Assembly (NCBI GenBank): GCA_050248995.1
Contig: JBFWRI010000001.1
Span: 102,431-166,430 of the forward strand
Length of the DNA: 64,000 nucleotides
Origin: JBFWRI01 sp050248995
GTDB taxonomy: Bacteria > Pseudomonadota > Alphaproteobacteria > JAIXQD01
Reading direction: 5' to 3'
Below, in pieces: positions 1 to 7,929 of this stretch (within the stretch, counting starts at the first letter, position 1; each line of letters starts with the position of its first letter). The notes beneath the pieces are model-generated. The model searched no databases. It was given only the letters and a program-made list of their open reading frames with translations, and was not told the DNA's origin. The translations under genes and the position numbers were made by a program.

Positions 1-1
1 G

Positions 2-1051
2 TCGCACTTCCGCGCCAAGGTTGTAAAAGACCTGAAAGATACAGACGCGCCCGTGTTCTATGTGCCGAACAAGGATTACCTGACGCCCGAAGTCGACCGC
101 CGCCAGCAGCAGCACGACAGGTTGCGCATCGAAGAATATCGCCGCCTGTTGTATGTGGCACTGACACGCGCCGAAGACAGGCTGATCATCTGCGGCAGTG
201 AAAACGCTTCTACGCGTCACACCAAAGAAGGCGAAAGAAAACGCTTCACGCCCGAACTGAACTGGTACAAGGCTTGTGAAGAAGCGCTGAAAGACAGGCT
301 GGCCATAAAAGAAGATGCCGATGCCGCCATCGCCGCGCATGGTGTCGCAACCGTGTGGCGTTATGTGAACCACGTCACCGATGGCCATCCGGCCGAAGCG
401 GAAAAGGCCGCCGAAACAGCGCAGGAATTGGGCAATTGGGCCCATAAACCGGCCCCGGCCGAGCCTGTACCGGCCAAGCCGCTGGCCCCCGGCAAGCTGT
501 CGGAAGCGGCGGTTTCGGTGCTGTCGCCGCTGGCCGATGACGGCGCGCGCTTCGCCGCCGGTACACTGACGCACAAACTGCTGGAAGTGCTGCCCGATGT
601 TCCGCAGGGCCGCCGTGCTGCGGTCATGGATAAAATTATTGCCGGGTACAAGGGCGTGATCAGCGATGCACGCCTTGCCACCGTGCGCGCCGAAGTTGAA
701 GGCATACTGAACCACGATACCTTCGCACCGTTGTTCGCGCCGGGCAGCAGCGCCGAAGTGCCACTGACAGGAATTGTTGGAACCGGTAGTAACCGGCAGG
801 CCATCACCGGCGTTGTCGATCGTCTGGTGGTGACGGATGCAAACGTGCTGGTGGTTGATTATAAAACCAACCGCCCGCCGCCTGCGCGCGCCGACGATGT
901 GCCGGATGTGTATTTAAGACAGCTGGCGGCCTACCGCGCCGTGCTGGAAAAAGTCTATGTTAACAAACCGATTCTCATGGCCCTGTTGTGGACCGACAGC
1001 CAGAAACTTATGCGAATTCCTGATAATTTATTAGAAAAGTACGCCCCCTGA
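2..1051 (+). CDS. addA: AddA helicase-nuclease, C-terminal part (partial)
   Basis: The reading frame is open from the window edge, so this is the 3' end of a longer gene. AddA is the helicase-nuclease subunit of AddAB, which resects double-strand breaks for RecA. The visible part starts with the UvrD-type motif VI region (RRLLYVALTRAEDRL), which binds ATP, and ends with a RecB-type nuclease domain. In that domain one sees GTLTHKLLEVLP, then GVVDRLVV, VVDYKTNR and YLRQLAAY, the His, Asp and Lys positions and the QxxxY motif of the family. The helicase core lies outside the window. AddAB rather than RecBCD fits an alphaproteobacterium. trxA follows in the same direction, as in many alphaproteobacteria. 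Confidence 0.93.
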   Translation, partial: SHFRAKVVKDLKDTDAPVFYVPNKDYLTPEVDRRQQQHDRLRIEEYRRLLYVALTRAEDRLIICGSENASTRHTKEGERKRFTPELNWYKACEEALKDRLAIKEDADAAIAAHGVATVWRYVNHVTDGHPAEAEKAAETAQELGNWAHKPAPAEPVPAKPLAPGKLSEAAVSVLSPLADDGARFAAGTLTHKLLEVLPDVPQGRRAAVMDKIIAGYKGVISDARLATVRAEVEGILNHDTFAPLFAPGSSAEVPLTGIVGTGSNRQAITGVVDRLVVTDANVLVVDYKTNRPPPARADDVPDVYLRQLAAYRAVLEKVYVNKPILMALLWTDSQKLMRIPDNLLEKYAP

Positions 1052-1070
1052 CAGGCGCGCGCTGCAATGC

Positions 1071-1098
1071 TTGACCTTGGGCATTACGGCCCTATAAA
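1071..1098 (+). promoter_or_regulatory. Predicted sigma70-type promoter of trxA
   Basis: TTGACC at 1071-1076 and TATAAA at 1093-1098 are separated by 16 bases, close to the sigma70 consensus. They lie between addA and trxA, about 40 bases before the trxA start. The trxA ribosome site is AGGAG eight bases before its ATG. Predicted by eye only. Confidence 0.5.
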
Positions 1099-1136
1099 TT
1101 CAGGTATAACCACTATGTTCCACAGGAGTTCCAGTT

Positions 1137-1463
1137 ATGAGTAATGCCACAAAAATCAGCGATTCAACGTTCGAGCAGGATGTCACCCAGTCCAAGGGTT
1201 ACGTGCTGGTCGATTTCTGGGCTGAATGGTGTGGCCCGTGCCGCGCCATCGCGCCGGCACTGGATGAACTGGCCACCACGAACACCAACGTCAAGGTCAC
1301 CAAGATGAACATCGACGAAAACCCGATGACCCCCAGCAAGCTGGGCATCCGTTCCATCCCGACCCTGATCCTGTTCAAGGACGGCCAGCAGGTCGCCACG
1401 CAAGTCGGCAGCCTGCCGAAGACCGAACTGTTCAAGTGGGTTGAAACGCAAACGGCGGCCTAA
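1137..1463 (+). CDS. trxA: Thioredoxin
   Basis: A 108-residue thioredoxin, the usual length of TrxA. The redox motif WCGPC is at residues 31-35 (Cys32 and Cys35) after the beta strand VLVDFWAE, and the cis-proline loop is seen in RSIPTLILF. It acts as a cytoplasmic disulfide reductase for ribonucleotide reductase, peroxiredoxins and other partners, recharged by thioredoxin reductase. It has its own probable promoter and sits downstream of addA, a frequent alphaproteobacterial arrangement. A bidirectional terminator separates it from the convergent accD gene. Identity is secure; the substrate list is family knowledge, not seen here. Confidence 0.97.
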   Translation: MSNATKISDSTFEQDVTQSKGYVLVDFWAEWCGPCRAIAPALDELATTNTNVKVTKMNIDENPMTPSKLGIRSIPTLILFKDGQQVATQVGSLPKTELFKWVETQTAA

Positions 1464-1480
1464 GCACTTATATAATTTAG

Positions 1481-1519
1481 AACGGCGCCCCAAGGGTAAA
1501 CACCTCGGGCGTCGTTTTT
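1481..1519. terminator. Bidirectional terminator between trxA and accD
   Basis: AACGGCGCCC at 1481-1490 pairs with GGGCGTCGTT at 1507-1516 (one G-U pair), and the stem extends inward with one mismatch. A T run follows on the plus strand. It lies between two convergent genes and can serve both. Confidence 0.75.
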
Positions 1520-2402
1520 ATTTGCGGCTGGTCAGCAATCCCGCAACGGGCGCCTGCTTTTGCATCAGCAGGTCCAGCAGTTTGGCAATCTGTTTGTGCT
1601 GGTCCTTACGGGCCACGATCATATCCACCATGCCGTGATCCAGCAGGTATTCGGCGCGCTGGAAACCTTGCGGCAGCACTTCGCGGATCGTGCTTTCAAT
1701 CACGCGGGCGCCGGCAAAGCCGATCAGGCAGCCCGGTTCGGCCAAATGAATATCACCCACCATGGCAAACGATGCTGTTACGCCGCCCGTGGTCGGGTCA
1801 GTCAGCAATACCAGATACGGCAAGCCGGCCTTCTTCACGCGGCTGATGGCGGCAATCGTGCGCGGCATCTGCATCAGTGACAGAATGCCTTCCTGCATGC
1901 GGGCACCGCCCGAAGCGGGGATCAGCAGCAGCCCGGCGTTCTCGCGCACGGCCGCTTCGGCTGCAGCCACAATGCCGCTGCCCACAGCCATACCCATCGA
2001 TCCGCCCATGAAGGCGAAATCAAACGCCGCCGTAATCAGCTTCTTGCCGCCCACGGTGCCCTTGGCGATCACCAGCGCATCCTTGCGGCCGGTCTTGCTT
2101 TGCGAATCCTTCATGCGGTCGGCGTAACGCTTCTGGTCTTTGAACTTCAGCGGGTCGGCCACAACGGCGGGCAGGGGGATCTCGGTGAACGTCCCGCCGT
2201 CGTACAGCAGCTTCAGGCGCTTATCGACGGCCAGGCGCAGGTGATAGCCGCAGTGGCGGCACACATGGTCGTTCTCGTCCAGCTCGCGGTGGAACAGCAT
2301 GGCGCTGCAGCCCGGGCAGTTGGTCCACAGATTATCCGGCACGTCCTTCTTGTTGACGAGCTTCTGCAGGGTGGGGCGGACGAAATTGGTAATCCAGTTC
2401 AT
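1518..2402 (-). CDS. accD: Acetyl-CoA carboxylase carboxyltransferase subunit beta
   Basis: A 294-residue AccD. With AccA it moves the carboxyl group from carboxybiotin to acetyl-CoA, giving malonyl-CoA for fatty acid synthesis. The N-terminal zinc ribbon is complete: CPGC at residues 29-32 and CRHC at 48-51. The crotonase-like carboxyltransferase domain follows, with FMGGSMGMAVG and the glycine-rich SGGARMQEG. Length is normal for the family. In many alphaproteobacteria accD lies between trpA and folC in a block that also holds ihfB and lapA. Here the LapA-domain gene follows directly upstream and trp genes and folC are missing. Confidence 0.97.
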   Translation of the reverse strand: MNWITNFVRPTLQKLVNKKDVPDNLWTNCPGCSAMLFHRELDENDHVCRHCGYHLRLAVDKRLKLLYDGGTFTEIPLPAVVADPLKFKDQKRYADRMKDSQSKTGRKDALVIAKGTVGGKKLITAAFDFAFMGGSMGMAVGSGIVAAAEAAVRENAGLLLIPASGGARMQEGILSLMQMPRTIAAISRVKKAGLPYLVLLTDPTTGGVTASFAMVGDIHLAEPGCLIGFAGARVIESTIREVLPQGFQRAEYLLDHGMVDMIVARKDQHKQIAKLLDLLMQKQAPVAGLLTSRK

Positions 2403-2453
2403 GGGTGGGTTTCTAGCATACCTAAGGGGTTAAAATCTGCGGTTTTTTCGGGG

Positions 2454-2771
2454 CTATAAATAGGCATCCGTGGGCGCTAAGGCCTTGGCGTCGCTAGCCT
2501 TTGGCGGGGCGGCCAGTGCCGCCTGCGCGGCTTCGGCCTCGCGCCGCCAGTGCTTGGCCGCCGCACGATGCTTGTGCTGGCCAAACCACATGATAACCGC
2601 GCCGGCCATGAAGCTAAGGATAACAGTTGCCATAAAGAACAGGTACAGCGGCGCGGCGATGGTGGTGGCGAACGGCCACAACGAAAGCTCGACCGTCTCG
2701 CGGTTGCTCAGCACGAAGATAAGGAACAGAAGTGTCAGCGGCAGGCTGACAATCCATGAAAGGTAGCGCAT
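2454..2771 (-). CDS. LapA-domain (DUF1049) inner-membrane protein
   Basis: A 105-residue protein with two hydrophobic segments, at about residues 3-21 and 40-62, joined by a short polar stretch (SNRETVELSLWPF). This is the pattern of the LapA/DUF1049 family, small inner-membrane proteins linked to lipopolysaccharide assembly in enterobacteria. The C-terminal third is charged and alanine-rich, likely a cytoplasmic helix. The start overlaps the ihfB stop by one base (TAATG), which suggests translational coupling. ihfB-lapA adjacency is widespread in proteobacteria. Role in this organism is inferred from the family only. Confidence 0.8.
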   Translation of the reverse strand: MRYLSWIVSLPLTLLFLIFVLSNRETVELSLWPFATTIAAPLYLFFMATVILSFMAGAVIMWFGQHKHRAAAKHWRREAEAAQAALAAPPKASDAKALAPTDAYL

Positions 2772-3061
2772 TAAGCCTTGCCGGCGCCGTTCAGGCGGTC
2801 ACGAAGCAGTTTGCCGGTCTTGAAGAACGGCGTGACCTTCGACGCGACAGACACGGTTTCGCCCGTACGCGGGTTGCGGCCCTGGCGGGCTTCACGCTTC
2901 TTCACCGAAAACGCGCCGAAGCCGCGCAGTTCAACCCGGCCGCCCTTGGCCAGCGTATCGGTGATGGTATCGAACATCGTATTCACGATACGCTCGATAT
3001 CGCGCGCCAGCAGGTGCGGGTGTTTGCGGGCCAGCAGCTCGATAAGGTCAGATTTGGTCAT
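2771..3061 (-). CDS. ihfB: Integration host factor subunit beta
   Basis: A 96-residue HU/IHF protein. It opens with MTKSDLIELLA and carries the DNA-binding arm stretch GRNPRTGETVSV with the minor-groove proline, then FFKTGKLLRDR. The RGFGAFSVKKR strand is typical of the beta subunit. With IhfA it bends DNA sharply at specific sites and helps recombination, replication start and sigma54 promoters. It is the first gene of the pair ihfB-lapA. The upstream 115 bases hold no other gene and probably the promoter. Integrated elements often use IHF, but no IHF site can be assigned here. Confidence 0.96.
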   Translation of the reverse strand: MTKSDLIELLARKHPHLLARDIERIVNTMFDTITDTLAKGGRVELRGFGAFSVKKREARQGRNPRTGETVSVASKVTPFFKTGKLLRDRLNGAGKA

Positions 3062-3177
3062 AACGCGTCTTCTTCCCCAACCTATTGAATTTGTATATGA
3101 ATTCTTTCAGCTTCGCTGGAAGCGGTCAAGGGCCTATCAGGGCCTAAAACTGCCTAAAAGCATGGTTTTCCAGACTT

Positions 3178-4062
3178 TTACTGCTCGTCGGGCACCTGAA
3201 ATGTGCTGACGACGCGATACAAACTGTCAGGCACGGTTTCGTAGCGGGTCAGCAGTTGCTCCACATATCCGCTGTTCAGGAGTTCCTGCAGCGCCACTTG
3301 GAAAATATTCAGCATCGGCAGGCTATCGCGTGCCACAGCAAACGTGTTGGGGAACGCGCGCAGTGGTTTACTGTTTGGCAGCTTTACCACCTTGCCCGGG
3401 TTAGCGGCCAGATATTCGGCTGCGGTAATACGTTCGATCACCGTAAAGTCCGCCTTGCCGGTCGCTACGTTGACCAGCAACTCGGAAACCTGTGCCGTCT
3501 GGGGTAGGGAAACTGCCGCTGCTTTATCGAAGTCCGCCTTGTGCAGGAACGATGTCATCTCGCCGTCCATCATTGCCATGCGGTACGTGCTGCTGTTCAG
3601 GTCTTCTACCTGCGGCGCGCGTGCTGCCAGATCAGGCCGCACATATACCTCAAGCCCGGAAAAGAAAGCGCTGTCAGAAAACGACATCAAAATCGCACGT
3701 GTCGGACTGGGCCAGATACCACCGCAGTAAACGTCATAGCGCATCGTATCCAGATCTTGCCCAATCGTGCCGTAAGTGCTGGCGGCTATCCATTCCACCT
3801 GCCAGTCCAGCATCTGGGCTATCTTCATCGTCAGGTCGTAAAATACACCGCCCAGTTGGCCATTGTCGTCTTTGCTAAAAAAGATGGTGTAAGGCGCCCA
3901 GCCAGCGCGGAATGTGCGTGTGCGCTGAATTTCCTCAAAGCGCTTGATGAATTTTTCCAGACGGGTCGCGTCTGTGGTTGCGGGCGAGCTGCCAAGCGCG
4001 CCTGCCGCAGCGCCGCCAAGGCCGCCGATTGCCAGTGTCTTCAGGAATTCGCGTTTTTCCAT
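3178..4062 (-). CDS. Periplasmic substrate-binding protein, family 3 type, Tat-like signal
   Basis: About 294 residues. The N-terminus MEKREFLKTLAIGG followed by a glycine/alanine stretch looks like a Tat signal with KR in place of RR. A GTG nine bases further upstream is possible, but the ATG at 4062 places the signal correctly. The rest has the two-lobe layout of amino-acid-type solute-binding proteins: a lobe start (AGWAPYTIFF, GGVFYDLTMKIAQ), an RYDVYCGGIWPSPTRA loop and a C-terminal lobe ending in a helix near LLTRYE. No permease or ATPase gene is adjacent, so it is either an orphan binding protein or a regulator-type protein. The ligand is unknown. Confidence 0.7.
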   Translation of the reverse strand: MEKREFLKTLAIGGLGGAAAGALGSSPATTDATRLEKFIKRFEEIQRTRTFRAGWAPYTIFFSKDDNGQLGGVFYDLTMKIAQMLDWQVEWIAASTYGTIGQDLDTMRYDVYCGGIWPSPTRAILMSFSDSAFFSGLEVYVRPDLAARAPQVEDLNSSTYRMAMMDGEMTSFLHKADFDKAAAVSLPQTAQVSELLVNVATGKADFTVIERITAAEYLAANPGKVVKLPNSKPLRAFPNTFAVARDSLPMLNIFQVALQELLNSGYVEQLLTRYETVPDSLYRVVSTFQVPDEQ

Positions 4063-4092
4063 CGCCGCCACTCTACCATGCCGTTACAAATA

Positions 4093-4132
4093 AAAAAGGC
4101 GGGTCCAGGATGTATCCCTGGGCCCGCCTTTA
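4093..4132 (-). terminator. Terminator downstream of the OmpA-like gene
   Basis: A GC-rich stem pairs 4095-4109 with 4116-4131 (GGCGGGTCCAGG against CCTGGGCCCGCC, with one bulge and one wobble). It is flanked by A and T runs, so on the minus strand it ends in T6. It closes transcription of the gene at 4148-4717. Confidence 0.8.
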
Positions 4133-4147
4133 ATACCTTAACACCGA

Positions 4148-4717
4148 TTATCTGATGTATTCGATTTCCACTTCCACGCGGCGGTCGGGCGCCAGGCAGC
4201 TAATCAGCTGCTTGCTGGCCTTGTCGCCTTCGCAATCCGTTTGTGAATCGGCTTCACCCAGTGCGCGCACATCGGCGGTGCGGGCCTTCAGCACGCCCTT
4301 GCTTTTCAGGTACTTCGTCACGGCGTTGGCGCGCTTCTTCGACAGTGCCTTGTTGTAAGCTGTGTTGCCGATACGGTCGGCATAACCCACCACGCTGGCG
4401 CTGCCGATGGCTTCGGCATTGGCCTTCAGGAAAGCAGCCAGGCTGTCCAGCTTGGCCTTGGCGTCCATGCCCAGTTTCGAGCTGTTAAATGCGAAGTAAA
4501 CGGTGCGTTCGGCCAGGCCCAGGGCACGCACATAGCTGCACGGCTTGGTCTTGTCGGTCATCTGGTTCTGGGCGTAAACACAATCGCCGGTGATGGCGCT
4601 GCGGACCACGTCACCGCGCTGATCATAAACCACATCCTGCTGCTGCCTGTGGTTGTGAGCCTGCGCAACGCTGGCGGCCAGCACCAGTGCGGCAATCAGG
4701 GCAAAATTCTTGAACAT
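4148..4717 (-). CDS. OmpA-family peptidoglycan-binding envelope protein
   Basis: A 189-residue exported protein. Residues 1-20 (MFKNFALIAALVLAASVAQA) are a clear Sec signal with an AQA cleavage site; there is no lipobox cysteine. From about residue 70 the OmpA C-terminal fold is seen: VYFAFNSSKL, a helix, then SVVGYADRIGNTAYNKALSKKRA, where the Asp and Arg positions that hold diaminopimelate in the family are present, and DRRVEVEIEY at the end. There is no beta-barrel part, so it is probably a periplasmic protein that tethers envelope parts to the cell wall. A good promoter and terminator flank it, so it is likely transcribed alone. Confidence 0.85.
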   Translation of the reverse strand: MFKNFALIAALVLAASVAQAHNHRQQQDVVYDQRGDVVRSAITGDCVYAQNQMTDKTKPCSYVRALGLAERTVYFAFNSSKLGMDAKAKLDSLAAFLKANAEAIGSASVVGYADRIGNTAYNKALSKKRANAVTKYLKSKGVLKARTADVRALGEADSQTDCEGDKASKQLISCLAPDRRVEVEIEYIR

Positions 4718-4761
4718 CAGAGCACCTTTAGGTTGAAGTTGAAAAACTCGTGAACGGGGCG

Positions 4762-4791
4762 AGTATAGGTAAAAACTTATCTGTCTAGCAA
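4762..4791 (-). promoter_or_regulatory. Predicted promoter of the OmpA-like gene
   Basis: Reading the minus strand, TTGCTA (4791-4786) and TATACT (4767-4762) are 18 bases apart. They lie about 45 bases before the OmpA-like start. The rest of 4792-4971 shows nothing I recognise. Confidence 0.45.
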
Positions 4792-4971
4792 TACAGACGG
4801 CCTGTTTTTATGCAGTAAAAGGGGGTATTACGCGCCAACCTGTGGCGCATCTGCCGCAGATACATAAGGGGCTGATAAACAAGGCGACAGCAACGATGCA
4901 GCCATGGATTACACCCATCAAGGGTTACGAAAATGCAATGAAGGTGTTTTTAAAGACAGACCGCCGGGGGG

Positions 4972-5583
4972 TTAGCGTACGACCGGTGTGCCGTGCCTGC
5001 GTGCATCCATGAACGGGCGGCTGTCTTTCCCGGTCATGAACAGTGATGACGCGAACGACATCTTTTCTTCAAACAGCATTGCCGGATCGAACGGCAGGCC
5101 GCCGCTGCCAACACGCGCACGAGCCAGCAGCTTTGCCGACTCGTGGAAACGTTTTCTGAAGTCAGCGTCGCTCAGGATCAGGAAGCCGATCGAGCGCTTG
5201 GCATCCTCGGGCAATACGTCATTCAGCGGCACATGGACAATCCAGATGCCGGGCGTCTGGTCGGCACGGATGAGGCTTTTAACATCGCCCACTTCGTCCA
5301 GCACGGTAACCGATTGCAGGCCCAGTGCTGCCAGCGGCACTTCCATGGCGGCAACAGGCGACGTGTCCTGATGTGTGCGGTCAAAGTAGATGGCCGGGGC
5401 GGCTTCAAGGTGCGTGCGCCAGCCGTCGGCCCGCAGAAAGCCATTGATGCCGGCGGCAAGGCTGTTCAGCGAATACGATGCAATGCCGTCGAATTCCAAT
5501 GGCGGCAGCATGCCATCGCCGCCATCCTTGGCAGCTATGCGCTGGAATACGACCGAACCACCTGATGCTGATTGTGCTGTCAC
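4972..5583 (-). CDS. Hypothetical protein, 203 residues
   Basis: I do not recognise this protein. It has no signal peptide and no membrane segment. It mixes alternating hydrophobic stretches (SVTVLDEVGD, GIWIVHVPLNDVLPED, IGFLILSDADFRKRF) that suggest an alpha/beta fold. The C-terminal 40 residues are polar and arginine-rich. Codon use looks like that of neighbouring host genes. It stands alone: 254 bases separate it from the OmpA-like gene and about 400 from the next gene upstream on the same strand. The frame is long and the third positions are GC-rich, which supports real coding, but function is open. Confidence 0.6.
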   Translation of the reverse strand: MTAQSASGGSVVFQRIAAKDGGDGMLPPLEFDGIASYSLNSLAAGINGFLRADGWRTHLEAAPAIYFDRTHQDTSPVAAMEVPLAALGLQSVTVLDEVGDVKSLIRADQTPGIWIVHVPLNDVLPEDAKRSIGFLILSDADFRKRFHESAKLLARARVGSGGLPFDPAMLFEEKMSFASSLFMTGKDSRPFMDARRHGTPVVR

Positions 5584-5926
5584 ATCTGTCCCCTGTAAAA
5601 GCCGAAGCCAAAGTGTGACCGGGAAGGATGAAAGGATTAGAACTGATACCGGAATAAAGTATCAATCATAAATAATGGCGCGAAAGAATATGCCAAATAT
5701 TTCTATATAAGAAACTTATCCTTGATTTTGAACTAAGCACTTGATAGGCTTTGTTCAACATAGCGTCAGGCCTTTTCCGTGTGCGGACAGGCGCGAGACC
5801 TGTGCACATATGCCGATAACATACCTTTATATGCAAAATGCAAGGGGGGGGTTGAATCAACTAACGCATTGAAACAGGCCGCCGATTTCCGGACCCTACC
5901 CCCCTCAGTCACAAGACAGTACGCAC
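5584..5926. other. Intergenic stretch, no gene seen
   Basis: About 340 bases between two leftward unknown genes. It is more AT-rich than the surroundings near 5640-5750 and probably holds the promoter of the 4972-5583 gene. Short open frames here lack ribosome sites and look random. Confidence 0.5.
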
Positions 5927-5960
5927 AAAAGGAAACGGCCGGGGATTGCCCAGCCGTTCC
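5927..5960 (-). terminator. Terminator of the Ala/Asp-rich gene
   Basis: GGAAACGGCC at 5931-5940 pairs with GGCTGGGC...CCGTTCC across 5948-5960 with one bulge, and on the minus strand the stem is followed by TTTTG. It starts 26 bases beyond the stop of the gene at 5986-7719. Confidence 0.6.
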
Positions 5961-5985
5961 TGACTTTTCTTGTTGTGTAATCGTA

Positions 5986-7719
5986 TTAGGCGGTAAGTCT
6001 TTCCTCGGCAGCAGCCGGTTCGAACGCCGGACGTGCGGCTTCGATTTCGGCAGCCTTCTTGAAGACCCAACCAACGAACAGCTTGTTCTTGTTTGCCTTG
6101 ACGAAGTGATCCGGATCAAACCACAGGTCGCCCTTGTCTAGGCTGTACGCTGCTTTGCCAAACAGGCCCACAACTTCAGCGACGATTTCACCCTTGATCA
6201 GGTCGCGGCCGAAGGTGTTCCACTTGCTACCGATTTCGCGGGCCTTAACGGCTGCGTCATCACCAGCAAACACGTCGGCAGGAACAGCTGTTTCAGCATC
6301 AACACGCTCGTTCGCAATGCTGTTGGCGGTTGTCTCAGCGCCTTGCAGCTTTTCCGTGCGTTCGCCGTTGAAAGCACCGGCCGCAATCTTGGCCAGCATT
6401 TCACGACGACGGGCGCGGCTGTAAGGGTTGCCTTCCGACGGCACGACAGCGTTTGCCGTAGCGACAAAGCCTGCCAGCTCGTCACCATTTTCGATGGCGG
6501 CGGCTTCTGCGTCATAGCTTTGGGCAGCTGCTTCGCGTGCACCGGCCTTGGCGGCATCCTGAGCAGCCTTGACAGCGGCATCCAGACCAGCCTTCAGGTC
6601 TTCCTGATTGTTCAGGCGGCGCAGGGCAATCTGCATATCGCCCAGCAGGTCGCTGCGTGCATCCTCATATTCGCGTCTGTAAGCACGCATATCACGGTCG
6701 TAGTTTGCGCGCGTGATGTCGTCAGCACCTTCGGCCGGGGCCTCGGGCTCGCTGACATTGACATAGGCGGCAACGATGGCTTCCAGCGCATTTGCGGTGT
6801 CGCTGGTAATCTGGCCTTCGCTCTTACCTTGGGCCTTTGCCATCACCAGATCGGTTACCACTTGCTGGAACGACGGCTTGTCGTCGGTGGCATAGGCCAT
6901 GCTGGTATCGGTGCTGCCGCGTGTATTCTGGCGAACATCGATGAATTGGCCAACAGCAATGGCGACAAAGTCCGCAATCGCTGCGTTGATGTCGGGCGAG
7001 CCGGCGGCCAGCAGGTTGTCCACGTCCTTTTGGGTCGGATTGGTCTTGCCGTCACGCAGCTTTTGCGCCTTGCCGCGCAGGCCGGTGGCTTGGCCGTTCA
7101 GACGGCTAACGCTGCTTGCAGCTTGGCGCTTGGCTGTGCGGGCGTCAGCAATTTTACCCGGTGTGTAACGCAGCATGTCAGCCAGTTCGACAATGGCTTG
7201 CTCGGTCGAGATGCCGGTTGAAACCGGGGCAGCGGCAACAGCAGCAGCCGGGGCGACATCTTCAGCGACAACAACGTCATCTGCAGTGGCGTCAGCTACG
7301 TCGTCGTTGGCAGCAGCAACTTCGTCAACGGTTGCATCAGCAGGAGCTGGTGTCTCTTCCGGATAGTAGATTTCACCAGCAACCGGAGCAGCTTCGTCAG
7401 CGGCCGGAGCCTGGTCATTGTTTTGACCAGCGCGGAATTCGGCCAGTGCTTCATCAGCTGCGGCTTCGGCGCTTGTGGCGCGGGGCGTGAACCATGTGCG
7501 CACGTCCAGCAACTTGAAGCGGCGATTTTTCGGAGCAGCGGCAGCTTCTACTTCAGCTTCAACCGGCGCGGCATCGCGGTCGGCGTCAAAAACAAGGTCA
7601 TCGCCACCGGCAGGAGCGGCGGCAGGCAGTTGTTCTTCGAAGCCCAGGTCGTTGTTGACTTGGGCATTTGTTGCGCCGTCTACGGCATCATCATTTTGGC
7701 GGGGATCATTGGCGCTCAT
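5986..7719 (-). CDS. Large acidic Ala/Asp-rich hypothetical protein
   Basis: A 577-residue protein I cannot place in a family. Residues 1-165 are of low complexity, rich in Ala, Asp, Glu and Pro, and look disordered. Residues 165-400 are helical and charged, with segments that could form coiled coils (for example QIALRRLNNQEDLKAGLDAAV). The last 70 residues (WNTFGRDLIKGEIVAEVVGLFG and KLFVGWVFKKAAEIEAARP) are more ordered. There is no signal or membrane segment. It has a start with GGAGAAG before the ATG and its own terminator, so it is probably monocistronic and expressed. The composition suggests a scaffold or cell-surface-associated structural role, but this is a guess. Confidence 0.6.
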   Translation of the reverse strand: MSANDPRQNDDAVDGATNAQVNNDLGFEEQLPAAAPAGGDDLVFDADRDAAPVEAEVEAAAAPKNRRFKLLDVRTWFTPRATSAEAAADEALAEFRAGQNNDQAPAADEAAPVAGEIYYPEETPAPADATVDEVAAANDDVADATADDVVVAEDVAPAAAVAAAPVSTGISTEQAIVELADMLRYTPGKIADARTAKRQAASSVSRLNGQATGLRGKAQKLRDGKTNPTQKDVDNLLAAGSPDINAAIADFVAIAVGQFIDVRQNTRGSTDTSMAYATDDKPSFQQVVTDLVMAKAQGKSEGQITSDTANALEAIVAAYVNVSEPEAPAEGADDITRANYDRDMRAYRREYEDARSDLLGDMQIALRRLNNQEDLKAGLDAAVKAAQDAAKAGAREAAAQSYDAEAAAIENGDELAGFVATANAVVPSEGNPYSRARRREMLAKIAAGAFNGERTEKLQGAETTANSIANERVDAETAVPADVFAGDDAAVKAREIGSKWNTFGRDLIKGEIVAEVVGLFGKAAYSLDKGDLWFDPDHFVKANKNKLFVGWVFKKAAEIEAARPAFEPAAAEERLTA

Positions 7720-7876
7720 AACTCTTCTCCTTGGTATGTGTAATAGTCAAAAAGATCGGGGGTATGGAACTCTCGGTCTGGCGCGTTGGTAGCGAATTTA
7801 AAAGGCCCGGGTCAAGCTCAATCGAAGCCTATTTACTTTCAGCGCGAGCAATAATCTGTCGTTTGCCCGAAAGCCC

Positions 7877-7915
7877 AATAAAACAGGGCGCTGCACCGGC
7901 TGGCACAGCGCCCTG
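7877..7915 (-). terminator. rpsA terminator
   Basis: CAGGGCGCTG at 7884-7893 pairs perfectly with CAGCGCCCTG at 7906-7915. On the minus strand the stem runs into TTTTATT. It lies 15 bases beyond the rpsA stop. Confidence 0.85.
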
Positions 7916-7929
7916 GATTGGTTTGCGGC

